Under the pieces are notes generated by a model that was not told the DNA's origin, did no database searches, and was given only the letters and a program-made list of their open reading frames with translations. The position numbers and the translations under genes are program-made. Positions 1-8,875 of a stretch of DNA of 64,000 nucleotides are shown piece after piece; within the stretch, counting starts at the first letter, position 1, and each line of letters begins with the position of its first letter. Origin of the DNA: Planosporangium thailandense (GTDB taxonomy: Bacteria > Actinomycetota > Actinomycetes > Mycobacteriales > Micromonosporaceae); NCBI RefSeq assembly GCF_011947195.1, contig NZ_JAATVY010000005.1, positions 226,521 to 290,520 of the forward strand. Reading direction: 5' to 3'.

Positions 1-620
1 TCGTGACGCTGATGACGCTGCACACCGCCAAGGGCCTGGAGTTCCCGGTGGTGTTCCTGACCGGGCTGGAGGACGGCGTCTTCCCGCACCTGCGCTCGCT
101 CGGCGACAAGCGTGAGCTGGAGGAGGAGCGCCGGCTGGCGTACGTCGGGATCACCCGCGCCCGCAAGCGGCTCTACCTGTCGCGCGCGGTCACCCGTACG
201 GCGTGGGGTCAGCCGCAGTACAACCCGGCGTCGCGGTTCCTGGAGGAGCTGCCGACGGACCTGGTGCGCTGGGAGCGCACCGACGCGTCGTACACGAGCT
301 GGTCCGGTGGGGGTGGCGGTGTCGGTGGCCGGGCGTCCGCAGTGGAGCGCAACAGCAACAGCCGCTTCGTGGGTGGGACCCCGAAGGCCACGCAGTTGGC
401 CCAGAAGCTGGGCCTCGATGCCTCCAAGCTGTCGACGGCCAGTGAACTGAAGACGGACGTGCCGGCGGTCGCCGTCGGCGACCGGGTCAACCACCAGCGC
501 TACGGGCTGGGCCGGGTCACCGCGGTCGAGGGGTACGGGGCGCGGGCCCAGGCTCAGGTGGACTTCGGTGACCAGGTGATGTGGATCGTCCTCCGGCACG
601 CGCCGATCGAGAAGCTGTGA
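1..620 (+). CDS. pcrA: ATP-dependent DNA helicase PcrA/UvrD, C-terminal part (5' end off the window)
   Basis: This is the end of a superfamily 1A 3'-5' DNA helicase used in repair and in removing proteins and RNA polymerase from DNA. The frame is open to the left edge, so only about 205 C-terminal residues are seen. Motif V appears as TLHTAKGLEFPVVFL and motif VI as AYVGITRARKRLYLS. A glycine-rich linker follows, then a final domain of about 50 residues containing VAVGDRVNHQRYGLGRV. In Bacillus and mycobacterial PcrA/UvrD1 this last domain is a Tudor-like fold that contacts RNA polymerase. The pcrA-to-sucCD order that follows is the same as in Mycobacterium tuberculosis (Rv0949 to Rv0952). 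PcrA is more likely than RecB-type enzymes because of the Tudor tail. Confidence 0.93.
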   Translation, partial: VTLMTLHTAKGLEFPVVFLTGLEDGVFPHLRSLGDKRELEEERRLAYVGITRARKRLYLSRAVTRTAWGQPQYNPASRFLEELPTDLVRWERTDASYTSWSGGGGGVGGRASAVERNSNSRFVGGTPKATQLAQKLGLDASKLSTASELKTDVPAVAVGDRVNHQRYGLGRVTAVEGYGARAQAQVDFGDQVMWIVLRHAPIEKL

Positions 621-746
621 CGCAGTAGTCACTCCGATTCCGGTCGGCGTCCCCGCCGGGGTACGTTTCGCGCGGGGGCATCGGCGCACCCGGCGCGCAG
701 ACCGTGGCGATCACGCAGCGCGCGAGATCTGAAAGGACGCGTCACC

Positions 747-1151
747 ATGAGCTCACGGATTCGGGTTGTTGTCGCCAAACCGGGCCTCGACGGTCACGAC
801 CGGGGAGCGAAGGTGGTGGCCCGCGCGCTGCGTGACGCCGGTATGGAGGTCATCTACACCGGCCTGCACCAGACGCCGGAGCAGATCGTGGAGACCGCGA
901 TCCAGGAGGACGCCGACGCGGTCGGGCTGTCGGTGCTGTCGGGCGCGCACATGACGCTGTTCCGCCGGGTGGTCGAACTGCTGCGGGAACGCGGTGCGGA
1001 CGACATGGTCGTGTTCGGCGGCGGCATCATCCCGGACGCGGACATCCCCGATCTGGAGAAGCTGGGCGTCGCGAAGGTCTTCACTCCGGGTGCCACCACC
1101 CGGTCCATCGTGGACTGGGTACGGGCGAACGTGCCCGCCGCGGTGGCGTAA
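747..1151 (+). CDS. Free-standing cobalamin-binding subunit of a methylmalonyl-CoA-mutase-type enzyme
   Basis: A 134-residue protein that is a B12-binding domain and nothing else. The base-off/His-on signature D-x-H-x-x-G is present as DGHDRG (His17), followed by the S-x-L segment GLSVLSG and the glycine pair in VFGGGI. This matches the small subunit of two-part acyl-CoA mutases (isobutyryl- or 2-hydroxyisobutyryl-CoA mutase). The partner large subunit, which carries the TIM barrel and binds acyl-CoA, is not in this window, so substrate cannot be assigned. The ATG follows a GAAAGGA ribosome site. A Streptomyces homologue lies in the same pcrA-sucCD neighbourhood. The gene is closed by a strong hairpin, so it appears to be monocistronic. 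Confidence 0.9.
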   Translation: MSSRIRVVVAKPGLDGHDRGAKVVARALRDAGMEVIYTGLHQTPEQIVETAIQEDADAVGLSVLSGAHMTLFRRVVELLRERGADDMVVFGGGIIPDADIPDLEKLGVAKVFTPGATTRSIVDWVRANVPAAVA

Positions 1152-1165
1152 CGTTCCCAATAGGG

Positions 1166-1202
1166 GAGGGGCCGGACGTACCCCTCACACGTCCGGCCCC
1201 TC
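1166..1202 (+). terminator. Hairpin terminator after the B12-binding subunit
   Basis: A perfect 14-bp stem (1166-1179 with 1189-1202) with a 9-nt loop starts 14 bases after the stop codon. There is no T-run, which is usual for high-GC actinobacterial terminators. Confidence 0.8.
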
Positions 1203-1633
1203 ATGCACGATGCCCCGCCGCCACCCCTCGACCGACAGGGCATCGGCCGTCTTCGTCGTCGCTGGGCGTTTCGCCCGTTTAGTGCGCCGACATCACATCC
1301 AACGATGTGCCCGCGCGGGGGTTACGCCATGGTTGCTCCGTTTTTCGTGTGGGTCTTTGTCATATTTTCGTGCCACGGATGTTCGGCTGAGGGGCGCCTG
1401 CATTCGGGCGAGGCGGGCTCAGACGTCGGGCGACGCGGGCTGACCGTTGTGTGTAATCGAGCACACGTCGCGCCCGCTGCCGTCACCGGCGTACCACGCT
1501 CGCTAGGCTGCGCCGAAGGCGGCCTCACCCGGCCGGCGACTGGTCTGGGTCGCGGCGCGTCGTCAAACGCGCCGAGCCGGAGCCGTCGAGCGCCGAGCCA
1601 GACCAGTCCAAGAGATCACCAGAAGAGGTAGTT
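1203..1633. other. Long leader region of sucC without a convincing gene
   Basis: About 430 bases between the upstream hairpin and sucC. Open frames here have arginine-rich, shadow-like composition and no ribosome site, so I call no gene. The stretch is less GC-rich than its surroundings around 1330-1380 and probably holds the sucCD promoter. An imperfect inverted repeat at 1449-1466 is listed separately. Confidence 0.5.
1449..1466. promoter_or_regulatory. CRP/GlxR-like inverted repeat upstream of sucC
   Basis: The 18-mer GTGTGTAATCGAGCACAC has 5-bp arms GTGTG and CACAC around an 8-base spacer. It resembles the actinobacterial cAMP-receptor site TGTGA-N6-TCACA with one mismatch in each half. 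It lies about 170 bases before sucC, a TCA-cycle operon, which would be a sensible target. Tentative. Confidence 0.3.
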
Positions 1634-2815
1634 GTGGACCTGTACGAGTACCAGGGGCGCGAGCTGTTCGCCCGGCACGGGCTGCCGGTGCTGGACGGCG
1701 ACGTCGCTACCACTCCGGATGAGGCCGCAGCCATCGCCGAGCGACTCGGTGTGCGCGCGGTTGTGAAGGCCCAGGTCAAGGTCGGGGGCCGAGGTAAGGC
1801 CGGCGGCGTCAAGCTCGCCGAGAACGCCGAGGAGCTGCGCGGGCACGCCGAGCGCATCCTCGGGATGGACATCAAGGGCCACACGGTCCACAAGGTCATG
1901 GTCACCACGACGGCGTCGATCGAGGAGGAGTACTACTTCTCGTACCTGCTCGACCGCGCGAACCGGACCTTCCTGTGCATCGCCAGCACCGCCGGCGGTA
2001 TGGAGATCGAGCAGGTCGCCGAGGAGAGCCCGGAGAAGGTCGCGAAGATCCCGGTCGACGCCGGCAAGGGCGTCGACGAGGCGACCGCCCGCGAGATCGT
2101 GGCGAAGGCCGGCTTCCCGGCCGAGGTCGCCGACCAGGTCACCGAGATCGCGGTCAAGCTGTGGCAGGCGTTCGTCGCCGAGGACGCCACCCTGGTCGAG
2201 GTCAACCCCCTCGCCAAGGTCGCCGGCGGCAAGGTCCTGCTGCTCGACGCCAAGGTGACGCTCGACGAGAACGCCGGCTTCCGCCACCCCGAGCACGAAG
2301 AGTACGAGGACAAGTCGGCGGTCGACCCGCTGGAGCAGGCGGCCAAGGCCAAGAACCTCAACTACGTCAAGCTCGACGGGCAGGTCGGCATCATCGGTAA
2401 CGGCGCCGGTCTGGTCATGTCGACCCTCGACGTGGTCGCCTACGCCGGCGAGGAGTTCGGTGGGGTACGCCCGGCCAACTTCCTCGACATCGGTGGCGGC
2501 GCGAGCGCGCAGGTGATGGCGAACGGCCTGGAGATCGTGCTGTCGGACCCGGGCGTCAAGAGCGTCTTCGTCAACGTCTTCGGTGGCATCACCGCCTGCG
2601 ACGCCGTCGCCAACGGCATCGTCCAGGCGCTGGAGCTGCTGGGCCAGCGTGGCGAGCAGGTCACCAAGCCGCTGGTCGTACGGCTGGACGGCAACAACGC
2701 CGAGGAGGGCCGGCGCATCCTCGACTCGGCGAACAACCCGCTCATCGAGCGGGTCGACACGATGGACGGCGCGGCGAAGCGAGCGGCCGAACTGGCTGCG
2801 ACGGCAGGGAAGTGA
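1634..2815 (+). CDS. sucC: Succinyl-CoA synthetase (ADP-forming) beta subunit
   Basis: 393 residues, the usual length for SucC. It forms the nucleotide-binding half of the TCA-cycle enzyme that interconverts succinyl-CoA and succinate with phosphorylation of ADP or GDP. The N-terminal ATP-grasp domain starts at [16 protein letters not shown] with the [16 protein letters not shown] nucleotide loop. The C-terminal flavodoxin-like ligase domain has [15 protein letters not shown] and [12 protein letters not shown]. The start is GTG at 1634 behind AGAAGAGG. sucD follows after 8 bases, so the pair is translated from one transcript. Confidence 0.98.
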   Translation: MDLYEYQGRELFARHGLPVLDGDVATTPDEAAAIAERLGVRAVVKAQVKVGGRGKAGGVKLAENAEELRGHAERILGMDIKGHTVHKVMVTTTASIEEEYYFSYLLDRANRTFLCIASTAGGMEIEQVAEESPEKVAKIPVDAGKGVDEATAREIVAKAGFPAEVADQVTEIAVKLWQAFVAEDATLVEVNPLAKVAGGKVLLLDAKVTLDENAGFRHPEHEEYEDKSAVDPLEQAAKAKNLNYVKLDGQVGIIGNGAGLVMSTLDVVAYAGEEFGGVRPANFLDIGGGASAQVMANGLEIVLSDPGVKSVFVNVFGGITACDAVANGIVQALELLGQRGEQVTKPLVVRLDGNNAEEGRRILDSANNPLIERVDTMDGAAKRAAELAATAGK

Positions 2816-2823
2816 CCTGACAA

Positions 2824-3711
2824 ATGGCTATCTGGCTCACCAAGGACTCCAAGGTCATCGTTCAGGGGATGACCGGCTCCGAGGGCTCCAAGCACACCCG
2901 GCGCATGCTCGCCGCGGGTACCGACATCGTCGGCGGCACCAACCCGAAGAAGGCCGGCACGCAGGTCGACTTCGACGGCACCAAAGTGCCGGTGTTCGCC
3001 ACCGTCGCCGAGGCGATGGCCGAGACCGGCGCGGACGTGTCGGTGGTCTTCGTGCCGCCGGCCGGCACCAAGGCCGCGGCGATCGAGGCGATCGACGCCG
3101 GCATCGGGCTCCTCGTCGTCATCACCGAGGGCGTCCCGGTGCACGACACCGCCGCCGTCTGGGCGCACGCCTGCGCGACCGGCAACCGGACCCGGATCAT
3201 CGGGCCGAACTGCCCGGGCATCATCAGCCCCGGCAAGTCCAACGCCGGCATCATCCCGGCCGACATCACCGGCCCCGGCCGCATCGGCCTGGTCAGCAAG
3301 TCCGGCACGCTGACCTACCAGATGATGTACGAGCTGCGTGACTTCGGCTTCTCCACCGGCGTGGGCATCGGCGGCGACCCCGTCATCGGCACCACGCACA
3401 TCGACGCGCTCGCGGCCTTCGAGGAGGACCCGGAGACCGAGGCGATCGTGATGATCGGCGAGATCGGCGGCGACGCCGAGGAGCGGGCCGCGGAGTTCAT
3501 CAAGGCCAACGTCACCAAGCCGGTCGTCGGCTACATCGCCGGCTTCACCGCCCCGCCCGGCAAGACCATGGGGCACGCCGGCGCGATCATCTCCGGCTCG
3601 TCGGGTACGGCCGACGCGAAGAAGGCGGCCCTGGAGGCGGCCGGCGTGCGCGTGGGCAAGACCCCCAGCGAGACCGCGCGCCTCATGCGTGAGGTGATGA
3701 GCAAGCGCTGA
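2824..3711 (+). CDS. sucD: Succinyl-CoA synthetase alpha subunit
   Basis: 295 residues, full length. This subunit binds CoA in an N-terminal Rossmann domain and carries the phosphorylated histidine. Visible signatures are [14 protein letters not shown] (CoA site) and [13 protein letters not shown], whose His is the phospho-acceptor. It ends with the expected short helix (MREVMSKR). The ATG lies 8 bases after sucC and the operon is closed by a strong intrinsic terminator at 3741-3776. Confidence 0.98.
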   Translation: MAIWLTKDSKVIVQGMTGSEGSKHTRRMLAAGTDIVGGTNPKKAGTQVDFDGTKVPVFATVAEAMAETGADVSVVFVPPAGTKAAAIEAIDAGIGLLVVITEGVPVHDTAAVWAHACATGNRTRIIGPNCPGIISPGKSNAGIIPADITGPGRIGLVSKSGTLTYQMMYELRDFGFSTGVGIGGDPVIGTTHIDALAAFEEDPETEAIVMIGEIGGDAEERAAEFIKANVTKPVVGYIAGFTAPPGKTMGHAGAIISGSSGTADAKKAALEAAGVRVGKTPSETARLMREVMSKR

Positions 3712-3740
3712 CGCGCTTTCTCGTAAACCCAACAAGTGTC

Positions 3741-3776
3741 GAGCGGCCGGTCGGATGACCGGCCGCTCACATTTTT
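3741..3776 (+). terminator. Intrinsic terminator after sucD
   Basis: Perfect 12-bp stem (3741-3752 with 3757-3768), 4-base GGAT loop, then ACATTTTT. One of the few classical U-tract terminators in this window. Confidence 0.92.
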
Positions 3777-3792
3777 GGAAGAGTGGACCTCG

Positions 3793-5199
3793 ATGTCTGC
3801 CACAACCCCCGACGAAGTGCCCACCGCGCCCACCGACCCCCCGGCCGCCACGCCAGCCCCTGCCCCGTCGCCGGAGCACGCCGCGGATCCGGTCGTGTCG
3901 CGCGACGCGACCACGGACGGTCCCGCCCCGCGCGAGGCCCCCGCCGGCTCCGCGCCACGGGCCGCGGCCACACGTCCCCGTCCGGTCCGCCGCGCCCCGC
4001 TGGCGCTGGCCGCCACGGTCACGACCGGGTGGGCGGCGATCGTGTCCCTCGGCCCCGTACTCGTGGTCGTCTTCCTGGCCCAGCTCGCGTCCGGCGCGCA
4101 CGCCCCGTTCGGTCGCGTGCTCCGGATCGGGCTGGCCGGCTGGCTGTTCGCCCACGGCGTCGAACTGCACACCGCCATCGGGCCGCTCGGCCTCGCGCCG
4201 CTCGCGTTGACGGTGCTGGCCGGCTGGCGGGTCGCGCGGGCGGGGGTGCACACCACCCGGGCCATCGGCGGCCGCCGTCGCGGGTCACCCTCGGTGGCGC
4301 TGACCGTCGCGGCGGCGGTGGGGGTCGTGTACGGGCTCCTCGGCGCCGGGCTGGCCGCACTCGTGACGATGCCGGGGCTGACCGTGCCGGCGTCGTCGGC
4401 CGGGTTGACGCTGGCCGTCTTCGGGTTCGTCACCGCGCTGGTCGGCGCCGCAGCCGAGAGCGGCGCGTACGCGCGGCTCTTGCGCCGGTGCCCGGCGGCG
4501 GTACGCGACGCGACCCGTACCGGCGTCATCGCCGCCCTGCTGGTGCTCGGTGCGGGCGCGGCGGCGGTCGGCACGTCGCTGGCGCTGTCCGGCGGCGCCG
4601 CCAGCAAGGTCCTTTCGGCGTACGACACCGGTGTGGCGGGGCAGATCGGGCTGACCCTGCTCTGCGTCGCGTACGCGCCCAACCTGGCCGTCTGGGCCGC
4701 CAGTTACCTGATCGGGCCCGGATTCGCCCTGGGGACCGGCACCGTGGTGAGCGCGGGCCGGGTGTCGCTGGGTACCGTGCCCGCATTGCCGGTGCTCGCC
4801 GCGGTGCCGACCAGGCCGCAGTCCGGTTGGGCGGGGCTGCTGCTCGCCGTGCCGCTGGCCGCCGGTATGGCGGCGGGCTGGCTGCTGACCCGCCGGCGGC
4901 TACGCGGGGCGGCGGCGGGGACGGGCGAGGCTCCGCTCGCCGCCGACGGGGCCACGGGCTCGCCGGTCGGGTGGGGGCAACTGCTCGTCGCGGCGGTGCT
5001 CGCCGGGCCGGTCGCCGGGCTCGCGCTGGCGTTCGCCGCGTGGGCGTCGGCCGGGTCGCTGGGCGGTGGCCACCTGGCGCACATCGGCCCCGGCGTGTGG
5101 CCGATGGCCGGCATCGCGGCCGGGCTCGTGGCGTTCGGCGCGGTGGTCGCGGCAGCGGCGACGAAGGCTCTCATCGGGACGCGCCGCAAGGACGCCTGA
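3793..5199 (+). CDS. perM: PerM-like integral membrane protein (DUF6350 family)
   Basis: 468 residues from the ATG at 3793, which has GGAAGAG just upstream. The open frame extends back to 3736, but that would run through the sucD terminator. Residues 1-70 are a Pro/Ala-rich, probably cytoplasmic, leader; the rest is about ten hydrophobic segments rich in Ala, Gly, Leu and Val. Position between sucD and purN is the position of PerM (Rv0955) in M. tuberculosis, a membrane protein needed for cell division under stress. The assignment therefore rests on synteny and topology as much as on sequence, and the biochemical role is unknown. It shares a bidirectional hairpin with the convergent gene. Confidence 0.8.
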   Translation: MSATTPDEVPTAPTDPPAATPAPAPSPEHAADPVVSRDATTDGPAPREAPAGSAPRAAATRPRPVRRAPLALAATVTTGWAAIVSLGPVLVVVFLAQLASGAHAPFGRVLRIGLAGWLFAHGVELHTAIGPLGLAPLALTVLAGWRVARAGVHTTRAIGGRRRGSPSVALTVAAAVGVVYGLLGAGLAALVTMPGLTVPASSAGLTLAVFGFVTALVGAAAESGAYARLLRRCPAAVRDATRTGVIAALLVLGAGAAAVGTSLALSGGAASKVLSAYDTGVAGQIGLTLLCVAYAPNLAVWAASYLIGPGFALGTGTVVSAGRVSLGTVPALPVLAAVPTRPQSGWAGLLLAVPLAAGMAAGWLLTRRRLRGAAAGTGEAPLAADGATGSPVGWGQLLVAAVLAGPVAGLALAFAAWASAGSLGGGHLAHIGPGVWPMAGIAAGLVAFGAVVAAAATKALIGTRRKDA

Positions 5200-5206
5200 T
5201 ACGCCG

Positions 5207-5234
5207 ATGGGACGCCTGCGAACAGGCGTCCCAT
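5207..5234. terminator. Bidirectional terminator between perM and a DUF4190 gene
   Basis: Perfect 12-bp stem (5207-5218 with 5223-5234) and a 4-base loop, placed 7 bases after the perM stop and 19 bases before the end of the convergent gene. Confidence 0.85.
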
Positions 5235-5253
5235 CCAGGTTGTCGTGGTGTGT

Positions 5254-5535
5254 CTACTTGTTGCTCAATCCCGACAGGGCACCCGAGACGACACCGATGA
5301 CGTTCAAGACCAGGAACACCGCGGCCAGGGCGAACCCTACGTAGGCGAGGGTCGGCTGCTTGCCCGCCTTCTTGGCCTCCAGCAGGGACAGGACGGCGAA
5401 GACGACGCCCAGTGGCAGACAGCAGATGGAGAAGATGATGCCGAGAACACCCCACAGAGTGGTCTTGTCGTTGCCGGCAGGCTGCGGCGTGGGCGGCATG
5501 GGCGCCATCGGGGGCATCGGGGGAATGTCGCTCAA
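5254..5535 (-). CDS. Small DUF4190-like membrane protein
   Basis: 93 residues. A short Met/Pro-rich N-terminus (IPPMPPMAPMPPTPQP) is followed by two hydrophobic helices with a short polar hairpin (LEAKKAGKQPT) between them, the DUF4190 pattern. I chose the TTG at 5535 because a perfect GGAGG lies 5 bases upstream on the minus strand; an upstream TTG at 5553 has no such site. The next gene upstream on the same strand encodes a longer protein of the same design, so the two look like tandem paralogues. Function unknown; probably cytoplasmic-membrane. Confidence 0.8.
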   Translation of the reverse strand: MSDIPPMPPMAPMPPTPQPAGNDKTTLWGVLGIIFSICCLPLGVVFAVLSLLEAKKAGKQPTLAYVGFALAAVFLVLNVIGVVSGALSGLSNK

Positions 5536-5603
5536 GGTGTCCTCCAGGATCAATCACGCGGCTCCGGGCGCGGCGTGAACCGCATGATCGTCGCCGGTGG
5601 CCG

Positions 5604-5637
5604 GGCTCCGGTCAAGCACACACGCCTGACCGGAGCC
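5604..5637 (-). terminator. Hairpin terminator of the upstream DUF4190 gene
   Basis: An 11-bp perfect stem (5604-5614 with 5627-5637) with a 12-base loop, 34 bases past the stop of the gene that ends at 5671 on the minus strand. Confidence 0.7.
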
Positions 5638-5639
5638 TC

Positions 5640-5671
5640 TTGTGGACGCCTCGGTTTGTGGACGCCTCGGT
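5640..5671. repeat. Tandem 16-bp direct repeat at a gene end
   Basis: TTGTGGACGCCTCGGT occurs twice without spacing (5640-5655 and 5656-5671). The second copy touches the stop codon of the minus-strand gene that ends at 5671. Confidence 0.9.
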
Positions 5672-6228
5672 CAGGGCGCGGTCGGGAAACTGAAGTTGTT
5701 GAGGCGAAGCACGAAGACGAGGATGATCGAAACGATCGCGAGGACCGCGCCGATCGCGCCGCAGATGACGCCGGCGAGGGCCTGCCCTCGGTTACTCGCC
5801 TGTCCCGCCTCCGCCTTCTTCATGCCGAGCCTGCCGAGCACGACCGCGGCGATGCCCAGGCCGAGCCCGACGATCGAGCAGCAGAGGGCGCCCGGTAGCG
5901 CCACGATGCCGAAGATCATGGCGAGCAGGCCCTGCGTGTTGTTCTGCTGCGGCGTCCCCGTCGGCGCTCCGTAGCCGGCGATCGGGTACGGCGTCGCGCT
6001 CGGGTAGCCGGGGCCGGAGGTCGGGTACGGCTCGCCCGAGGCCGGTGGCGGGTACGGGGCCTGGTACTGCGGCGGCTGTTCGGGCTGCTGCCCCGTCGGC
6101 GCCGCGGTCGGGTCGGCGGGCGGTTGCTGTGGCTGCTGTGGTTGATATTGCGGTTGGGCGTACGGGTCCGTGTACGGCGGTTGCTGTCCGTACGGGTCCT
6201 GGCCGGATCCGGGGTAGCCAGGCTGCAT
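5671..6228 (-). CDS. DUF4190 membrane protein with Pro/Gln/Tyr-rich N-terminus
   Basis: 185 residues. Residues 1-100 are a low-complexity Pro-Gln-Tyr-Gly tail with YPGSGQDPYGQQPPYTDPYA-type repeats, probably cytoplasmic. Two hydrophobic segments follow, separated by a charged hairpin (GRLGMKKAEAGQASNRGQ) typical of DUF4190. The start ATG is 6228. Such proteins are common in actinobacteria, often in multiple copies; a role in membrane organisation or protein contacts has been suggested but none is shown here. The adjacent gene downstream on the same strand is a shorter paralogue, and a hairpin lies between the two. Confidence 0.82.
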   Translation of the reverse strand: MQPGYPGSGQDPYGQQPPYTDPYAQPQYQPQQPQQPPADPTAAPTGQQPEQPPQYQAPYPPPASGEPYPTSGPGYPSATPYPIAGYGAPTGTPQQNNTQGLLAMIFGIVALPGALCCSIVGLGLGIAAVVLGRLGMKKAEAGQASNRGQALAGVICGAIGAVLAIVSIILVFVLRLNNFSFPTAP

Positions 6229-6516
6229 GGTGGTCGGCTCCTAGTGTTGACGTCGGTGTCCCGTCTGAGGACGTGCCCTGAGGGTACTAAGGGCATGCCC
6301 ACGGGCCCGTCAGTTTTCCAGCGGTGGCCCGCCACTCCCGGCTGGCGCCGATGGGCAGGAACGATCGGCAGCGTACTGGCAGAGGGTGCGCTCGCGCAGT
6401 ACCCGAGGGCGGGCGGTGGCGGATCGTCCGGCCGCGGGCCGCTGGCCGGAGTCGATGCGGCGCCCGTTAGGGTAGGCCCGCCGGGAGAACGATTCCGCGA
6501 AGAAATGGGAGCAGTT

Positions 6517-7146
6517 GTGACCGGACAGCCCGCCCCGCGCCGGGTGGCTCGCCTGCTCGTCCTCATCTCCGGCTCGGGTACCAACCTGCAGGCCCTCCTG
6601 GACGCCTGCGCCGACCCCGGTTACGGCGCGGAGGTGGTGGCGGTCGGCGCGGACCGGCCCGACGCCACCGGCCTGCGCCGCGCCGCGGATCGCGGCATCC
6701 CGACCTTCGTCTGCCGGGTGGGCGACTTCGCCACCCGCGAGGAGTGGGACGCCGCCCTCACCGAGGCCTGCGTCCGGCACAGCCCGGATCTCGTCGTCTC
6801 CGCCGGTTTCCTGAAGCTGGTCGGGCCGCAGTTCCTGGCCGCGTTCGGCGGCCGGTACATCAACACCCACAACGCCCTGCTCCCGGCGTTTCCCGGCATC
6901 CACGGGCCGCGTGACGCGCTCGCGTACGGCGTGAAGGTCGCGGGTGCCACGCTCCACTTCGTCGACGGCGGCGTCGACACCGGGCCCATCATCGCCCAGG
7001 TGGCCGTGCCCGTTCTCGACGACGACAGCGAGGACTCTCTCACCGAGCGGATTAAAGAGGCCGAGCGGCGGCAGTTGGTGTCGTACGTGGGTCGCATGGT
7101 CCGTGAGGGCTGGACCGTCAACGGAAGAAAGGTCACGATCCCGTGA
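6517..7146 (+). CDS. purN: Phosphoribosylglycinamide formyltransferase (GART)
   Basis: 209 residues. It transfers a formyl group from 10-formyl-THF to GAR in purine synthesis. Visible are the phosphate loop [14 protein letters not shown], the catalytic N-x-H segment [16 protein letters not shown], and the catalytic Asp in [11 protein letters not shown]. The frame is open for 390 bases upstream, but GTG at 6517 has GGGAG 5 bases before it and gives the normal N-terminus; ATG 6505 is the nearest alternative. The stop overlaps the purH start by GTGA, so the two steps of the pathway are translationally coupled. Confidence 0.96.
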   Translation: MTGQPAPRRVARLLVLISGSGTNLQALLDACADPGYGAEVVAVGADRPDATGLRRAADRGIPTFVCRVGDFATREEWDAALTEACVRHSPDLVVSAGFLKLVGPQFLAAFGGRYINTHNALLPAFPGIHGPRDALAYGVKVAGATLHFVDGGVDTGPIIAQVAVPVLDDDSEDSLTERIKEAERRQLVSYVGRMVREGWTVNGRKVTIP

Positions 7147-8699
7147 GCGAGCAACGCCGCCCGATCCGCCGGGCCCTGGTCAGCGTGTACGACAAGGCCG
7201 GCCTCGAGGAGCTGGCCCGAGCGCTCGCCGGCGCGGGCGTCGAGATCGTCTCGACCGGGTCGACGGCCGCCCGGATCGAGGCCGCCGGGGCGCCGGTGAC
7301 CCGGGTCGAGGAGCTGACCGGCTTCCCGGAGTGCCTCGACGGGCGGGTGAAGACGCTGCACCCGCGCGTGCACGCCGGCCTGCTGGCCGACCTGCGGCTG
7401 CCCGCGCACGTCGCGCAGCTCGCCGAGCTGGGGATCGAGCCGTTCGACCTGTTGGTCAGCAACCTGTACCCGTTCCGCGAGACGGTGGCCTCGGGGGCGT
7501 CCGTCGACGAGTGCGTCGAGCAGATCGACATCGGCGGCCCGGCGATGGTGCGGGCGGCCGCGAAGAACTACGCGAGCGTCGCGGTGGTGACCACGCCGCT
7601 GGCGTACCCGGCGATCCTCGAGGCGCTCGGAGCCGGCGGCTTCACGCTCGAACAGCGGCAGCGGCTGGCGGCCCGGGCGTTCGCCGACATCGCCGAGTAC
7701 GACGTGGCGGTGGCGGAGTGGACGGCGGCGACCCTCGCTCCGGCCGAGGGTGGCTGGCCGGAGTTCGCCGGGCACGCGCTGCGCCGTTCGACGGTGCTGC
7801 GGTACGGCGAGAACCCGCACCAGCCGGCGGCCCTCTACGGCGACCCGGACGCGCCGGCCGGGCTGGCCCAGGCCGAGCAGCTGCACGGCAAGGAGATGTC
7901 GTACAACAACTACGTGGACGCCGACGCCGCCTGGCGCTCCGCGCACGACTTCACCGAGCCCTGCGTGGCCATCATCAAGCACGCCAACCCCTGCGGGATC
8001 GCGGTCGGCGCCGACGTCGCGGAGGCCCACCGCAAGGCGCACGCCTGCGACCCGGTCTCGGCGTTCGGCGGCGTGATAGCCACCAACGTCCCGGTCAGCG
8101 TGGCCATGGCCGAGCAGCTCGCCGACATTTTCACCGAGGTGATCGTCGCGCCGGCGTACGAGGCCGAGGCGCTGGAGGTGCTCACCCGCAAGAAGAACCT
8201 GCGGATCCTGCGCGCGCCCGAGTGGAGCCCGGCGCCGGTCGAGTTCCGGCAGGTCTCCGGTGGCGTCCTGGTCCAGGCCCCGGACCGCATCGACGCGGCC
8301 GGCGACGACCCGTCGACCTGGCGCCTGGTCTCCGGCGAGGCGGCCGACTCCGCGACCATGGCCGATCTCGTGTTCGCCTGGCGGGCGGTGCGGTCGGTGA
8401 AGTCGAACGCGATCCTGCTCGCCGCCGACCGGGCGTCGGTCGGGGTCGGCATGGGCCAGGTCAACCGGGTCGACTCGTGCCGTCTGGCGGTGTCGCGGGC
8501 GGGGGAGCGGGCGGCTGGTTCGGTGGCGGCGAGCGACGCGTTCTTCCCGTTCGCCGATGGACCGCAGATCCTCATCGACGCCGGCGTCCGGGCGATCGTG
8601 CAGCCGGGCGGGTCGGTCCGGGACGAGGAGACCGTCGCGGCGGCCAAGGCGGCCGGCGTGACGATGTACCTGACCGGCACCCGCCACTTCTACCACTAG
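7143..8699 (+). CDS. purH: Bifunctional AICAR transformylase/IMP cyclohydrolase
   Basis: 518 residues, normal length. It catalyses the last two steps to IMP. The N-terminal cyclohydrolase domain has the MGS-like fold with [15 protein letters not shown] and [16 protein letters not shown]. The C-terminal transformylase has the KHANPCG loop with its catalytic Lys-His pair, DPVSAFGG, and ends in LTGTRHFYH. It starts with GTG overlapping the purN stop by four bases, behind AAAGG. A long palindrome (repeat family A) begins 9 bases after its stop and probably terminates the operon. Confidence 0.97.
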   Translation: MSEQRRPIRRALVSVYDKAGLEELARALAGAGVEIVSTGSTAARIEAAGAPVTRVEELTGFPECLDGRVKTLHPRVHAGLLADLRLPAHVAQLAELGIEPFDLLVSNLYPFRETVASGASVDECVEQIDIGGPAMVRAAAKNYASVAVVTTPLAYPAILEALGAGGFTLEQRQRLAARAFADIAEYDVAVAEWTAATLAPAEGGWPEFAGHALRRSTVLRYGENPHQPAALYGDPDAPAGLAQAEQLHGKEMSYNNYVDADAAWRSAHDFTEPCVAIIKHANPCGIAVGADVAEAHRKAHACDPVSAFGGVIATNVPVSVAMAEQLADIFTEVIVAPAYEAEALEVLTRKKNLRILRAPEWSPAPVEFRQVSGGVLVQAPDRIDAAGDDPSTWRLVSGEAADSATMADLVFAWRAVRSVKSNAILLAADRASVGVGMGQVNRVDSCRLAVSRAGERAAGSVAASDAFFPFADGPQILIDAGVRAIVQPGGSVRDEETVAAAKAAGVTMYLTGTRHFYH

Positions 8700-8708
8700 C
8701 GCTTCCGC

Positions 8709-8760
8709 GCGATCTTGGACACCTGGCGGGCCTATAACCCCGCCAGGTGTCCAAGATCGC
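8709..8760. repeat. Intergenic palindrome, family A copy 1
   Basis: Perfect 22-bp arms (8709-8730 with 8739-8760) around an 8-base loop CCTATAAC. The arm contains CGATCTTGGACACCTGGCGG. Related palindromes lie at 12371-12420 (decayed), 40596-40645 and 62433-62480, each close behind a stop codon. Likely acts as a terminator for purNH. Confidence 0.9.
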
Positions 8761-8875
8761 CGAAGAGTGTCGGTCGGCACCACCCGACGACCCGGGGCGG
8801 CCGTCGATCGGGGCCCGAGTTATGGTGCTGGACGCGTCGGGATAACCCGTTCTCACCGGGGAGAGCTGAGGATTC

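Noticed and set aside
1203..1631. Open frame upstream of sucC
   Set aside because: Low-complexity, Arg/Ser-rich composition and no ribosome site. It covers the likely sucC promoter region.
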